From Treponema sp. (GTDB lineage Bacteria; Spirochaetota; Spirochaetia; Treponematales; Treponemataceae), in assembly GCA_016286365.1 (NCBI GenBank), contig JAEESN010000001.1, forward strand, positions 186,001 through 250,000: 64,000 nucleotides of DNA, in the 5' to 3' direction. Under the pieces are notes generated by a model, which did not search any database, had not been told where the DNA came from, and saw nothing but the letters and a program-made list of their open reading frames with translations. A program made the translations under genes and the position numbers. Shown piece after piece: positions 44,394-53,173 of the stretch (its first letter is position 1; each line of letters opens with the position of its first letter).

Positions 44394-46251
44394 TTCGGAA
44401 AAAGTAAGTAAAAATATCAAAGTTTACGTTTTTGCAGGACTCTTTCTTTTTCTTTTTGTAGTTTATTCATCTTCTCTTTTTCATATGCAGATTGTTTCGG
44501 GTGAAGATTATAACACTCAGGCTAAAACAATTTCGAGCTCGGTTTCTGACCTTCCTGCCCAGCGTGGTGAAATTTATGACAGAAACGCAACAGCTCCTTT
44601 AGTTATCAATTCAGATTCATTTGCGGTGCAACTTACAACAGCACAGATTCCCGCCGACCGCTACGACACTGTTTTACTTCGTCTTGCAAATTATCTTGGA
44701 ATCAGTAAAAACGACATTGAATCTGTAAAAAATTACAGTAAAAAATCATTTACACCAATACAGATAAAATCGAATGTGCCTTTCTCTGTTATTTCTAACA
44801 TTGCAGAAAATAAATCCGATTTACCGGGTGTTTCGTGGGTTTCAAAGCCTATAAGAAACTACCTTCACACTGAATCTTTGTGCCATGTAATCGGTTATGT
44901 CGGAATTATTGGTGATGTAGAAAAAACTATTTTATATAACCAGGGATACAACGAAAACAGCATCATCGGAAAATCCGGAATCGAAAAGGAATACGATTTA
45001 CTCTTACAGGGTAAAGCAGGACGCGAAATAACAACAATCGACGTATTCGGTCGTGTAATTTCAGATAAACCTCGTATTGAACCTCCTGTTTCTGGAAATA
45101 ACCTTGTTCTTTCAATTGATTCAAGAATCCAGAAACTTGCAGAAGAAAGTCTTGGAAACCGTGTTGGTTCTGTTGTTGTATTAAAACCTGCGACAGGCGA
45201 AATCCTTGCAATGGTTTCTTATCCTTTCTACGATTCAAACATCTTTACTTCGCAGGAAAACTTTAACAAGGAATACGCCAAATTAAACGCAAACGAAAAT
45301 AATCCGCTTATCAACCGTGCTATTCAGACTGAATATCCACCGGCTTCTACATTCAAAATCATCATGTCTACAGCTATGCTTCAGGAACGTGCATTCCCAG
45401 CAACAAAGAAAATTGAATGTACCGGCGAAATGGAATACGGAAACAGAATCTTCCACTGTCACCTTCATTCAGGACACGGCTGGCTTGATCTTAAAAACGG
45501 TATGGCCCAGTCATGCGACGTTTATTACTGGACAATCGGTCGTGATTACCTTGGTATAGATAAAATTGCTTCTTATGCAAAGGAATTCGGTTTTGGTAAA
45601 CTTACCGGAATTGATATTCCTAACGAAAAGAATGGTCAGGTTCCAACACCGGACTGGAAATACGAAAAATTCAAGGAAAAGTGGGTAGGTGGAGATACAC
45701 TTTCTGCTTCCATCGGACAGGGATACGTTCTTGCAACTCCTTTACAGATGGCAAATATGATTGGTATGGTTTCTAATGCCGGAAAAATCTACAAGCCTCA
45801 TCTTTTAAACGAAGTTCGTAATCCAGATACAGGCGAAGTAATTCAGAAAACAGAACCTGAAGTAATCATTCAATCTACAATCGAAGATGCCGTATGGACC
45901 CAGGTTCAGGAAGCTTTAAGATACACTGTAACAAACGGTACACCTGTTTACCCGATGCATAATAAAACTGTAAAGATTGCATGTAAAACAGGTACTGCCG
46001 AAGTAGACGGCTACAAGAACAGCTGGCACTCATGGCTTGTTGCTTATGCTCCGTATGATGCACCTCCAGAGGACAGAATCTGTGTTGCAACTGTAGTAGA
46101 AGCATGTAATAAATGGGAATGGTGGGCTCCTTACTGTACAAACATCATCATCCAGGGAATATTTAATAACCAGACTTTCGATGAATCTATTACCGAATTA
46201 GGATTCAAATATCTTATCAACTCGACAACAACAGCGGGAAGAATGGAATAG
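44380..46251 (+). CDS. mrdA: Penicillin-binding protein 2
   Basis: A 623-residue class B transpeptidase with an N-terminal membrane helix and dimerisation domain (PAQRGEIYDRN; GKSGIEKEYDLLLQG). Active-site motifs: STFK (near 322), SCD (S-x-D/N, in GMAQSCDVYYW), and KTGTAE (near 535). It cross-links wall during elongation with RodA, encoded 9 bases downstream. Confidence 0.96.
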   Translation: MYKTNSEKVSKNIKVYVFAGLFLFLFVVYSSSLFHMQIVSGEDYNTQAKTISSSVSDLPAQRGEIYDRNATAPLVINSDSFAVQLTTAQIPADRYDTVLLRLANYLGISKNDIESVKNYSKKSFTPIQIKSNVPFSVISNIAENKSDLPGVSWVSKPIRNYLHTESLCHVIGYVGIIGDVEKTILYNQGYNENSIIGKSGIEKEYDLLLQGKAGREITTIDVFGRVISDKPRIEPPVSGNNLVLSIDSRIQKLAEESLGNRVGSVVVLKPATGEILAMVSYPFYDSNIFTSQENFNKEYAKLNANENNPLINRAIQTEYPPASTFKIIMSTAMLQERAFPATKKIECTGEMEYGNRIFHCHLHSGHGWLDLKNGMAQSCDVYYWTIGRDYLGIDKIASYAKEFGFGKLTGIDIPNEKNGQVPTPDWKYEKFKEKWVGGDTLSASIGQGYVLATPLQMANMIGMVSNAGKIYKPHLLNEVRNPDTGEVIQKTEPEVIIQSTIEDAVWTQVQEALRYTVTNGTPVYPMHNKTVKIACKTGTAEVDGYKNSWHSWLVAYAPYDAPPEDRICVATVVEACNKWEWWAPYCTNIIIQGIFNNQTFDESITELGFKYLINSTTTAGRME

Positions 46252-46260
46252 GGGGAAGAA

Positions 46261-47580
46261 ATGAAAAAAAAGATTTTTACAATGTTTGATTATTTCTTAA
46301 TTCTCCTTGTTTCTCTTCTGATTCTTTTTGGAATTTTATTCATCTATTCTTCGAACATCAATTCTAACGGAGTTCTTGTTTCGAACGAGCATTCAAAACA
46401 GATTATCTGGGCAGTTGTAAGCTTTATAGTGATGATAGTTTTTACAATCATGGACTATAGAAGATTTGAGAACATGTCTAGATTTTTATACGCCCTGGCA
46501 ATCTTTTTACTGATTATAGTTCTTATTCCAAAAATTGGTATTAAGGTAAAGGGTGCACGAAGCTGGCTTGGTATTGGATCAATCCGTTTCCAGCCTGCAG
46601 AAGTCTGTAAAATCTTATTCACGCTTTATCTGGCTCAATATCTTGATAATTCACGCGATGAACAGCCTTTAAAACGCTTTATTATTGCTACTGTAATCAT
46701 GGGTGTTCCAGTTGGATTAATTCTCCTTCAGTCTGACTTAGGTTCTGCCACAGTCTATATTCCTGTTTACCTTGTAATGTGTCTTTTTGCAGGTATTCCT
46801 ATCAGAATGATTGTGTATGTTCTTTCGCTTGGTTTACTTTCGATTTTTTATTCATGTCTGCCGCTCTGGAACATACATATTGCAAAAAATCCTGTAAAAA
46901 TCATCTCGCTTTTAACAATCACAAAATACCGCGTAATTTTGATTTTTGCTTCGGGACTCATCACTTTAATCGGTGTAATCGTACGTAAATATTTCCATGG
47001 TCCAAAATGGGCTTACTGGGTAACATACGTTTTCTCTATCATAAGTATTTCGCTTATTGCATCTTATATTCTTTCTAAGGTATTAAAAGACCATCAGATC
47101 TGGCGTCTTATTATCTTTATGGATCCTTCTGTAAGCCCGGATAAATACGGATGGAACATCATTCAGTCTAAGATTGCAATTGGTGCGGGTGGTCTTTTTG
47201 GAAAGAGTTATCTTCACGGAACACAGAGCCATGGACGATTCCTTCCTGAACAGAGTACAGACTTTATCTTCAGTATCCTTTCGGAAGAATGGGGATTTTT
47301 TGGCGGTATACTTGTTTTCTTAATTTATACGGTTATTCTTTTAAGAATTTTATACATCATTAAACACATAAACTCAAATTACGGTGTTTATGTTGCCTCT
47401 GGAATTCTTTCTATATTTGCTTATCACTTCTTTATTAATATTGGAACTGTTATGGGAATTACACCTGTAATCGGTATTCCGATGTTCTTTATGTCTTACG
47501 GCGGCTCCTCTCTACTTACCGGTATGATTTGTATAGGAATCATCCAGAGTATTAATTGCCGCCGTAAGGAATTAAATTAA
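46261..47580 (+). CDS. rodA: Peptidoglycan glycosyltransferase RodA
   Basis: A 439-residue SEDS protein with about ten membrane helices. GARSWLGIGSIRFQPAEVCKI, LLQSDLGSATVY (catalytic Asp region), HGTQSHGRFLPEQSTDFIFSILSEEWG and FMSYGGSSLLTGM are typical. It polymerises glycan strands with PBP2. Last gene of the block, with a terminator after it. Confidence 0.96.
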   Translation: MKKKIFTMFDYFLILLVSLLILFGILFIYSSNINSNGVLVSNEHSKQIIWAVVSFIVMIVFTIMDYRRFENMSRFLYALAIFLLIIVLIPKIGIKVKGARSWLGIGSIRFQPAEVCKILFTLYLAQYLDNSRDEQPLKRFIIATVIMGVPVGLILLQSDLGSATVYIPVYLVMCLFAGIPIRMIVYVLSLGLLSIFYSCLPLWNIHIAKNPVKIISLLTITKYRVILIFASGLITLIGVIVRKYFHGPKWAYWVTYVFSIISISLIASYILSKVLKDHQIWRLIIFMDPSVSPDKYGWNIIQSKIAIGAGGLFGKSYLHGTQSHGRFLPEQSTDFIFSILSEEWGFFGGILVFLIYTVILLRILYIIKHINSNYGVYVASGILSIFAYHFFINIGTVMGITPVIGIPMFFMSYGGSSLLTGMICIGIIQSINCRRKELN

Positions 47581-47612
47581 TTATTTTTTTAATATATTTT
47601 AAAAATAAAAAT

Positions 47613-47672
47613 GCCGGGAAGATGTCTTTTACAGGAGGAATTACAAGGACTATCTTTCCCGGCGATTTTTTT
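47613..47672 (+). terminator. rodA terminator
   Basis: GCCGGGAAGA (47613-47622) pairs with TCTTTCCCGGC (47653-47663) and is followed by ATTTTTTT. A-rich sequence on the left side lets it also serve metY. The loop holds ACAGGAGGAATTA, a ribosome-site-like sequence with no gene behind it. Confidence 0.8.
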
Positions 47673-47685
47673 CTGGAGTATTTAT

Positions 47686-48963
47686 TTAGATTGCATTAAA
47701 TCCGTTTTCTAAGTCTGCAATAATGTCGTCTACGTGTTCAGTACCGATTGAAAGTCGGATTGTATTCTGTGCAATTCCCTGATCTTTAAGTTCTTCATCG
47801 TTGAGCTGGCTGTGTGTTGTAGAAGCCGGATGAATTACAAGTGATTTTACATCTGCAACGTTTGCAAGAAGACTAAAGATTTTAAGATTATCGATAAACT
47901 TCCATGCTTCGTCGCGTCCACCTTTGATGTTGAAAGTAAAGATTGAAGCTCCACCGTTAGGGAAGTATTTCTGATAGAGGGCATGGTCCGGATGATCAGC
48001 TAAAGAAGGATGATTAACCTTTTCTACTTTTGGATGCTTACTCAAGAATTCTACAACCTTCTTTGTGTTTTCTGCATGGCGTTCAAGACGAAGGCTTAAA
48101 GTTTCTACACCCTGGAGTAAAAGGAATGCGTTGAATGGGCTGATTGTAGCACCTGTATCGCGAAGCAATATTGCGCGGATGTAAGTAACAAATGCAGCAG
48201 GACCAACAGCGTCGTAGAATGAAACACCGTGATAACTTGGGTTAGGAGCAGCAATCTGAGGATAGTTTCCGCTTGCTTTCCAGTTGAATTTTCCGCTTTC
48301 TACAATAATTCCACCAAGAGTTGTTCCGTGACCCCCAAGGAATTTTGTTGCAGAATGAACTACAATGTCTGCCCCGTGTTCAAACGGACGGATAAGATAT
48401 GGAGTTCCGAATGTGTTATCTACAACTACAGGAAGACCATGTTTGTGAGCAATTTCTGCAATAGCATCAATATCCGGAATATCTGAGTTTGGATTTCCTA
48501 AAGTTTCAAGATAGATTGCACGAGTGTTAGCTTTGATTGCGCCTTCAACTTCTTTTAAGTTGTGTGCATCAACGAATGTTGTTTCAATTCCATACTGTGG
48601 AAGAGTGTGGGCCAGGAGGTTATAAGAACCACCATAAATTGTTTTCTGTGATACAATGTGACCACCGTTAGCAGCCAGAGCTTCGATTGTATAAGCAATT
48701 GCTGCTGCACCAGATGCAAGTGCCAAAGCTGCAGAACCACCTTCGAGTGCTGCAACTCTTTTTTCTAATACGTCCTGAGTAGAATTTGTAAGACGTCCGT
48801 AGATGTTTCCTGCATCTGCAAGACCAAATCTGTCTGCAGCGTGTTTTGAATTGTGGAATACATAAGAAGTAGTCTGATAGATTGGAACTGCGCGTGCATC
48901 TGTTGCTGGATCTGCACTTTCCTGACCAACGTGTAACTGTAATGTTTCGAATTTATATGACAT
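47686..48963 (-). CDS. metY: O-acetylhomoserine sulfhydrylase
   Basis: A 425-residue PLP enzyme of the Cys/Met gamma family. PIYQTTSYVF, the PLP lysine K207 in VVHSATKFLGGHGTTLGG, and FGTPYLIRPFEHGADI are family marks. The ~425-residue length and the SLRLERHAENT segment fit MetY (sulfide plus O-acetylhomoserine to homocysteine) rather than MetB or MetC. It sits behind a leader holding a consensus promoter, a Cys-Cys leader peptide and an intrinsic terminator, so transcription is probably attenuated by sulfur-amino-acid supply. Confidence 0.93.
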   Translation of the reverse strand: MSYKFETLQLHVGQESADPATDARAVPIYQTTSYVFHNSKHAADRFGLADAGNIYGRLTNSTQDVLEKRVAALEGGSAALALASGAAAIAYTIEALAANGGHIVSQKTIYGGSYNLLAHTLPQYGIETTFVDAHNLKEVEGAIKANTRAIYLETLGNPNSDIPDIDAIAEIAHKHGLPVVVDNTFGTPYLIRPFEHGADIVVHSATKFLGGHGTTLGGIIVESGKFNWKASGNYPQIAAPNPSYHGVSFYDAVGPAAFVTYIRAILLRDTGATISPFNAFLLLQGVETLSLRLERHAENTKKVVEFLSKHPKVEKVNHPSLADHPDHALYQKYFPNGGASIFTFNIKGGRDEAWKFIDNLKIFSLLANVADVKSLVIHPASTTHSQLNDEELKDQGIAQNTIRLSIGTEHVDDIIADLENGFNAI

Positions 48964-48981
48964 ATGATACCTCTATTAAAT

Positions 48982-49013
48982 AAAAAAAAATTTGATTGGG
49001 GAAAGCCTTCCCC
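48982..49013 (-). terminator. Attenuator-like terminator in the metY leader
   Basis: On the minus strand GGGGAA pairs with TTCCCC over a four-base loop (48998-49013). AATCAAA then nine Ts follow. It lies after the leader peptide stop and before the metY start codon, so most transcripts could end here unless antiterminated. Confidence 0.7.
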
Positions 49014-49041
49014 TGGTGTTAAAATGTAAATGATTTGTTTA

Positions 49042-49116
49042 TTAGAAAAGACAACAGGAACGCATGACTCCGTTACGGAAATTTTCTCTTACGAGCTTTT
49101 CAAAATAAAATTTCAT
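49042..49116 (-). CDS. Cysteine-containing leader peptide of metY
   Basis: A 24-residue frame with a perfect AGGAGGC ribosome site four bases before ATG. It ends R-S-C-C-L-F-stop, with tandem TGT cysteine codons two codons before the end. It lies between a consensus promoter and the intrinsic terminator upstream of metY. Tandem codons for the pathway's product or relative are the mark of attenuation leader peptides. Too short for standard gene finders. Confidence 0.75.
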   Translation of the reverse strand: MKFYFEKLVRENFRNGVMRSCCLF

Positions 49117-49143
49117 ATATGCCTCCTGTCTGTTTAGATTCCT

Positions 49144-49202
49144 ACCTATTTAGTAGGTTTATATATTATTTATACTATGTTTTACCTACTATGTCAATAG
49201 GT
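49144..49202 (-). promoter_or_regulatory. metY promoter flanked by two palindromes
   Basis: On the minus strand TTGACA (49192-49197) and TATAAA (49169-49174) are separated by exactly 17 bases. ACCTATTTAGTAGGT (49144-49158) falls just after the expected start site. ACCTACTATGTCAATAGGT (49184-49202) covers the -35. Both have ACCTA/TAGGT arms and share ACCTACTA in opposite orientation. This is a likely repressor operator pair; the regulator is unknown. Confidence 0.7.
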
Positions 49203-49305
49203 TTATTAAAAAAAATTTTAATTATTTGATTTATGAAGTTTGAACAATTCCGCCTGGTGTTGTAAATAAACTTATTCTTTAAAAAAATATTTTTCAAATT
49301 TTTTC

Positions 49306-49334
49306 TTGACAATTTTTTTTCAATGCGATATAAA
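49306..49334 (+). promoter_or_regulatory. glnN promoter
   Basis: TTGACA (49306-49311) and TATAAA (49329-49334) with a 17-base spacer: consensus vegetative promoter. Expected start near 49341, leaving a leader of nearly 200 bases before the glnN ATG at 49537. Confidence 0.8.
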
Positions 49335-49354
49335 TAAATTAACAAACGACAAAG

Positions 49355-49389
49355 AGGTCGCAGAAACAGTATTTCTGCGACCTTTTTTT
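49355..49389 (+). terminator. First terminator in the glnN leader
   Basis: AGGTCGCAGAAA (49355-49366) pairs perfectly with TTTCTGCGACCT (49372-49383) over CAGTA and is followed by six Ts. It would release a transcript of about 50 bases, either a small RNA or an attenuated leader. Confidence 0.85.
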
Positions 49390-49443
49390 GTTTTAAAATT
49401 TCGGCTGCCGTTGGCATGTCCGGAAAAAAATCAATCGGCAAAG

Positions 49444-49495
49444 ACGCTGCGTTTTCATTTTGATGTACACAGAATGAAAGTGCGGCGTTTTTTTT
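49444..49495 (+). terminator. Second terminator in the glnN leader
   Basis: ACGCTGCGTTTTCATTTT (49444-49461) pairs along its whole length with AGAATGAAAGTGCGGCGT (49471-49488), with a few G-U pairs, and is followed by seven more Ts. It lies 42 bases before the glnN ATG. Confidence 0.8.
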
Positions 49496-49536
49496 ATTGA
49501 TAATAATTTTTTAATTCTGGAAAACAGGAGATATAT

Positions 49537-51642
49537 ATGGACGAAGTAACACCAATTTTTGGAGAAAACGTTTTTAACGAAACAGTTATGAAGGCTCGGC
49601 TGCCAAAAGAAACTTATAAACAGCTGATGAAAACTATAGAAGGCGGAGAAAAACTCGATGCTTCTGTTGCTACAGTAGTTGCAAATGCAATGAAAGACTG
49701 GGCAGTAGAAAAGGGTGCAACTCATTACACTCACTGGTTCCAGCCTCTTACAGGTATTACTGCAGAAAAACACGACAGTTTTATCAGTCCTACAAGCGAT
49801 GGTAAAGTAATCATGGAATTCAGCGGAAAGGAACTTGTACAGGGTGAACCTGATGCTTCTTCTTTCCCAAGCGGTGGAATCCGTGCAACATTCGAAGCAC
49901 GCGGTTATACAGCATGGGATCCAACTTCTTATGCATTTATTAAAGACGGAACACTCTGTATTCCTACAGCATTCTGTTCTTACACTGGAGAAGCTTTGGA
50001 TAAAAAGACACCACTTCTTCGCTCTATGCAGGCAATCAGCAAACAGGCTGTCCGTGTGCTCAAACTCTTTGACGGAAACGATGCCGTAACATCTGTAAAA
50101 ACAACAGTAGGACCAGAACAGGAATACTTCCTTGTAGATAAATCTGTATACGATAAGCGCGAAGACTTAATTTATACAGGACGTACACTTTACGGTGCAA
50201 AAGCTCCTAAAGGACAGGAACTCGAAGATCATTACTTTGGTATGATTAAACCTCGTGTTCAGGAATTCATGAAGGATTTGAACAAAGAACTCTGGAAGCT
50301 TGGAATTCTTGCTAAAACAGAACATAACGAAGTTGCTCCTGCACAGCATGAATTAGCTCCAATCTTCAGTACAACAAACCTTGCATGTGATCATAACCAG
50401 CTTACAATGGAAATGATGCGTAAAGTTGCTGCCCGCCACGGAATGGTTTGTCTTTTACACGAAAAACCATTTGCAGGCGTAAACGGAAGCGGTAAACATA
50501 ACAACTGGTCAATCTCTACAAACACAGGTAAAAACCTCCTTGACCCGGGTGCAACTCCAGATCAGAATGCACAGTTCCTCCTTTTCCTCTGTGCAATCAT
50601 CAAGGGTGTAGATGAATACCAGGATTTACTCCGTATCTCTGTTGCAAGTGCCGGAAACGACCACCGTCTTGGAGCAAACGAAGCGCCTCCAGCAATCATC
50701 TCTATCTTCTTAGGTGATGAACTTTCTGCAATTCTTGATTCAATCGAAAAAGGTGTTCCATACGGTAAACACGAAAAAGAAAAGATGCAGATTGGCGTTA
50801 CAGTTTTACCAGACTTCAACAAAGATACAACAGACCGTAACAGAACTTCACCATTTGCATTCACAGGAAACAAGTTCGAATTCCGTATGCTTGGTTCAAA
50901 TGAATCAATTGCCTGTGCTAACGTATTCTTAAACACAGTAGTTGCAGAAGAACTTTCACAGTTTGCAGACATCCTTGAAAAATCAGCAAACTTCAAGAGT
51001 GATCTTCACGACCTTATCCTTAAGACAATCAAAGAGCACAAGAGAATTATTTTCAACGGAAACGGATACGATGATTCATGGGTTAAAGAAGCAGAAAAGA
51101 GAGGACTTTATAACCTTAAGTCTACACCAGAAGCTCTTCCACACATCCTCGACGAAAAGAACGTTAAGGTGTTCGAAAAGTTTGGTGTATACAGCAAAGT
51201 CGAACTCGAAAGCCGCTACGAAATCCATAACGAAAACTATTCTAAAATTATCAACATCGAAGCAGAAACAATGCTCGAAATGGCTAAAAAAGATATTCTT
51301 CCTGCAGCAAGTAAGTATGCAGACACACTTGCAAAGACAATCGGTCTTAAAAAAGCAGCAGGCGATGTAGATATGACATACGAAAGCGAAATGCTCAAAA
51401 CTGTTTCTTCACTCACAGGCAGCATCTACAAAAAGACAGCAGCTCTCGAAAAAGCAGTAATGGATGCAAAAGAACTTAGTGCCGGTGGAGCAGAATCTGG
51501 AAAGATTTCTTCTTTCTACCGAAACTCAGTATTTGCAGCAATGGGAGAGCTCCGTGCGGTTGCAGATGAACTCGAAGTAATCACACCAAAAGAACTCTGG
51601 CCATTCCCAAGTTACGGTGATCTTCTTTATTCGGTAAGATAA
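49537..51642 (+). CDS. glnN: Glutamine synthetase, type III
   Basis: A 701-residue enzyme; the length alone separates GSIII from [17 protein letters not shown] and [21 protein letters not shown] are GSIII signatures. [10 protein letters not shown] supplies metal-binding glutamates, [16 protein letters not shown] and [13 protein letters not shown] bind substrate and ATP. It assimilates ammonium. Starts behind ACAGGAGA. Codon use is strongly biased, suggesting high expression. Controlled through a leader with two intrinsic terminators. Confidence 0.96.
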   Translation: MDEVTPIFGENVFNETVMKARLPKETYKQLMKTIEGGEKLDASVATVVANAMKDWAVEKGATHYTHWFQPLTGITAEKHDSFISPTSDGKVIMEFSGKELVQGEPDASSFPSGGIRATFEARGYTAWDPTSYAFIKDGTLCIPTAFCSYTGEALDKKTPLLRSMQAISKQAVRVLKLFDGNDAVTSVKTTVGPEQEYFLVDKSVYDKREDLIYTGRTLYGAKAPKGQELEDHYFGMIKPRVQEFMKDLNKELWKLGILAKTEHNEVAPAQHELAPIFSTTNLACDHNQLTMEMMRKVAARHGMVCLLHEKPFAGVNGSGKHNNWSISTNTGKNLLDPGATPDQNAQFLLFLCAIIKGVDEYQDLLRISVASAGNDHRLGANEAPPAIISIFLGDELSAILDSIEKGVPYGKHEKEKMQIGVTVLPDFNKDTTDRNRTSPFAFTGNKFEFRMLGSNESIACANVFLNTVVAEELSQFADILEKSANFKSDLHDLILKTIKEHKRIIFNGNGYDDSWVKEAEKRGLYNLKSTPEALPHILDEKNVKVFEKFGVYSKVELESRYEIHNENYSKIINIEAETMLEMAKKDILPAASKYADTLAKTIGLKKAAGDVDMTYESEMLKTVSSLTGSIYKKTAALEKAVMDAKELSAGGAESGKISSFYRNSVFAAMGELRAVADELEVITPKELWPFPSYGDLLYSVR

Positions 51643-51671
51643 ATAAGATAAAACATTTACTCCTCATGTAC

Positions 51672-51703
51672 GGTCCGGTGCGAAAGTGCCGGGCCATTTT
51701 TTT
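51672..51703 (+). terminator. glnN terminator
   Basis: GGTCCGG pairs with CCGGGCC around a GC-rich loop (TGCGAAAGTG), followed by ATTTTTTT. Confidence 0.85.
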
Positions 51704-51765
51704 GAGGGGTGAAGGGGGGTGTGATAAGATTTATGAGCGGTCAGAAATAATTTTCGGAATATTCT

Positions 51766-52644
51766 TTATTGCCCGAAATAATTGGTTATTGCGAAATTGA
51801 CTTCGTTGGCTGCTTCGTGATTAACACCGTGTCCTGCGTCATTAATCCAGACAACATTCATGTTAAAATCTTTTAATACTTTTTTACCGCCGATTGTCAT
51901 AAAAGGATCTTTTTCGCCTTCTATAAAAAGGCATCTGTCTTTAAGAGTTTTTATAAGCTCAGTGTCAAAGCCTTTAACCTTGTGATTCATCATAGCCTTT
52001 CGGTCAAAGCCAGTCATCAAAAGTTTAAAGTGGGTAAATACTTCGTAGTTTTCTGTGAACACTCTGTATTTTGAACCGCAGAGTTTTTTAATCAGCTTTA
52101 CGACATTCTTATCTGTAGGAAAGAGAGCTTCTGGTAAAAAGATTTTAAAGATTGCAAGCATGGAGCCTTTTTTCCCAAAAACAGGGAGTGCACCTGCCAT
52201 ACAGATTCCTTTTATAACACGGTCAGGTCTTTCCATCATAAAGCTTTGGGTAAGATATGCACCGTTAGAAACTCCTGCCATATAAACTTTTGGGAGCTTA
52301 AGATTATCAAGAAGTTCTTCAATCCAGATTGTGTCATCAAAAGAAGAATCATAACCGTTACCCGGAGTACTTAAGCCCGGTCCACCAATCGTATCTACAG
52401 CATAGCAGTGAAAGTGCTTTGCAAGTTCTTTTGCATTATAAACCCACATCAGGGCAGCATCATCTCCAACACCATGAAATAAAACAAGAGGAGGAGCTTT
52501 TTCGTTTCCAAAAACATTTACGTGGGTAGTTCCATATCGGCCGTCCACATAGATTGAACTTACCGGTGTGTCCCACGCTGCAATCAGCTTTGCATAAGAC
52601 TCTTTTATCTCTTTTTCTGCCTTTTCCGATTTGTAGATTTTCAT
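51766..52644 (-). CDS. Alpha/beta hydrolase
   Basis: A 292-residue hydrolase. LVLFHGVGDDA is the oxyanion region. The nucleophile is S126 in AGVSNGAYL, FIEGEKDPFM carries the likely acid, and NDAGHGVNHEA the catalytic His. No signal peptide, so cytoplasmic. Substrate unknown. Starts behind AGGAGAATC. Confidence 0.88.
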   Translation of the reverse strand: MKIYKSEKAEKEIKESYAKLIAAWDTPVSSIYVDGRYGTTHVNVFGNEKAPPLVLFHGVGDDAALMWVYNAKELAKHFHCYAVDTIGGPGLSTPGNGYDSSFDDTIWIEELLDNLKLPKVYMAGVSNGAYLTQSFMMERPDRVIKGICMAGALPVFGKKGSMLAIFKIFLPEALFPTDKNVVKLIKKLCGSKYRVFTENYEVFTHFKLLMTGFDRKAMMNHKVKGFDTELIKTLKDRCLFIEGEKDPFMTIGGKKVLKDFNMNVVWINDAGHGVNHEAANEVNFAITNYFGQ

Positions 52645-52663
52645 ATTGATTCTCCTTTTATTC

Positions 52664-53149
52664 CTAGAAGGTTTGAAGATATTTAAAATCAGGATTTTTT
52701 TTCTGAATCCTTGTTAATAATTCCACAACTTTTTTATTCGTATCTTCGTCGGGCATAAAAATCTTTTTTGTTTTTACAGTTTCATCATTTAAATTTTTAT
52801 ATGTCATAAACCATTCATGAGTTGGTTCTGGAACTCTATGTATTCTATCATCATTTTTACGTTCAATCGAAATTATATTACGAAAATCAACTGTCAGAAT
52901 TTGTAATATTCCGTTAATATAAATTCTTTCTGAATCATAAGCTGTGTGCATGGAAAGAATGATATAAGAGATTAATAAGAGAATCACTCCAAAGGAATAA
53001 AAAATAATTCTGAATTTAAGTTTATCTCCCAGTATAAAATACATAGAAACAGACATAACAAGAAAAACAGAAAAGAGAATAACAAAATAAACTATCCTCA
53101 AAGGTGATATTAATCTTATTTTTCTGTCTTTGTCATCAAAATTGTACAT
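52664..53149 (-). CDS. Small membrane protein, unknown
   Basis: A 161-residue protein with two membrane helices (about 15-39 and 48-67), then a beta-rich cytoplasmic domain (SERIYINGILQILTVDFRNIISIER) like bacterial PH-type domains. Weak assignment. Lies among envelope genes on the same strand. Confidence 0.6.
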   Translation of the reverse strand: MYNFDDKDRKIRLISPLRIVYFVILFSVFLVMSVSMYFILGDKLKFRIIFYSFGVILLLISYIILSMHTAYDSERIYINGILQILTVDFRNIISIERKNDDRIHRVPEPTHEWFMTYKNLNDETVKTKKIFMPDEDTNKKVVELLTRIQKKNPDFKYLQTF

Positions 53150-53173
53150 TCTGAAAATCCTGTTAATATCATT

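Noticed and set aside
49175-49441. 88-residue minus-strand frame and 49306-49500 plus-strand frame
   Set aside because: Both cross promoters and terminators of metY and glnN and have no ribosome sites.
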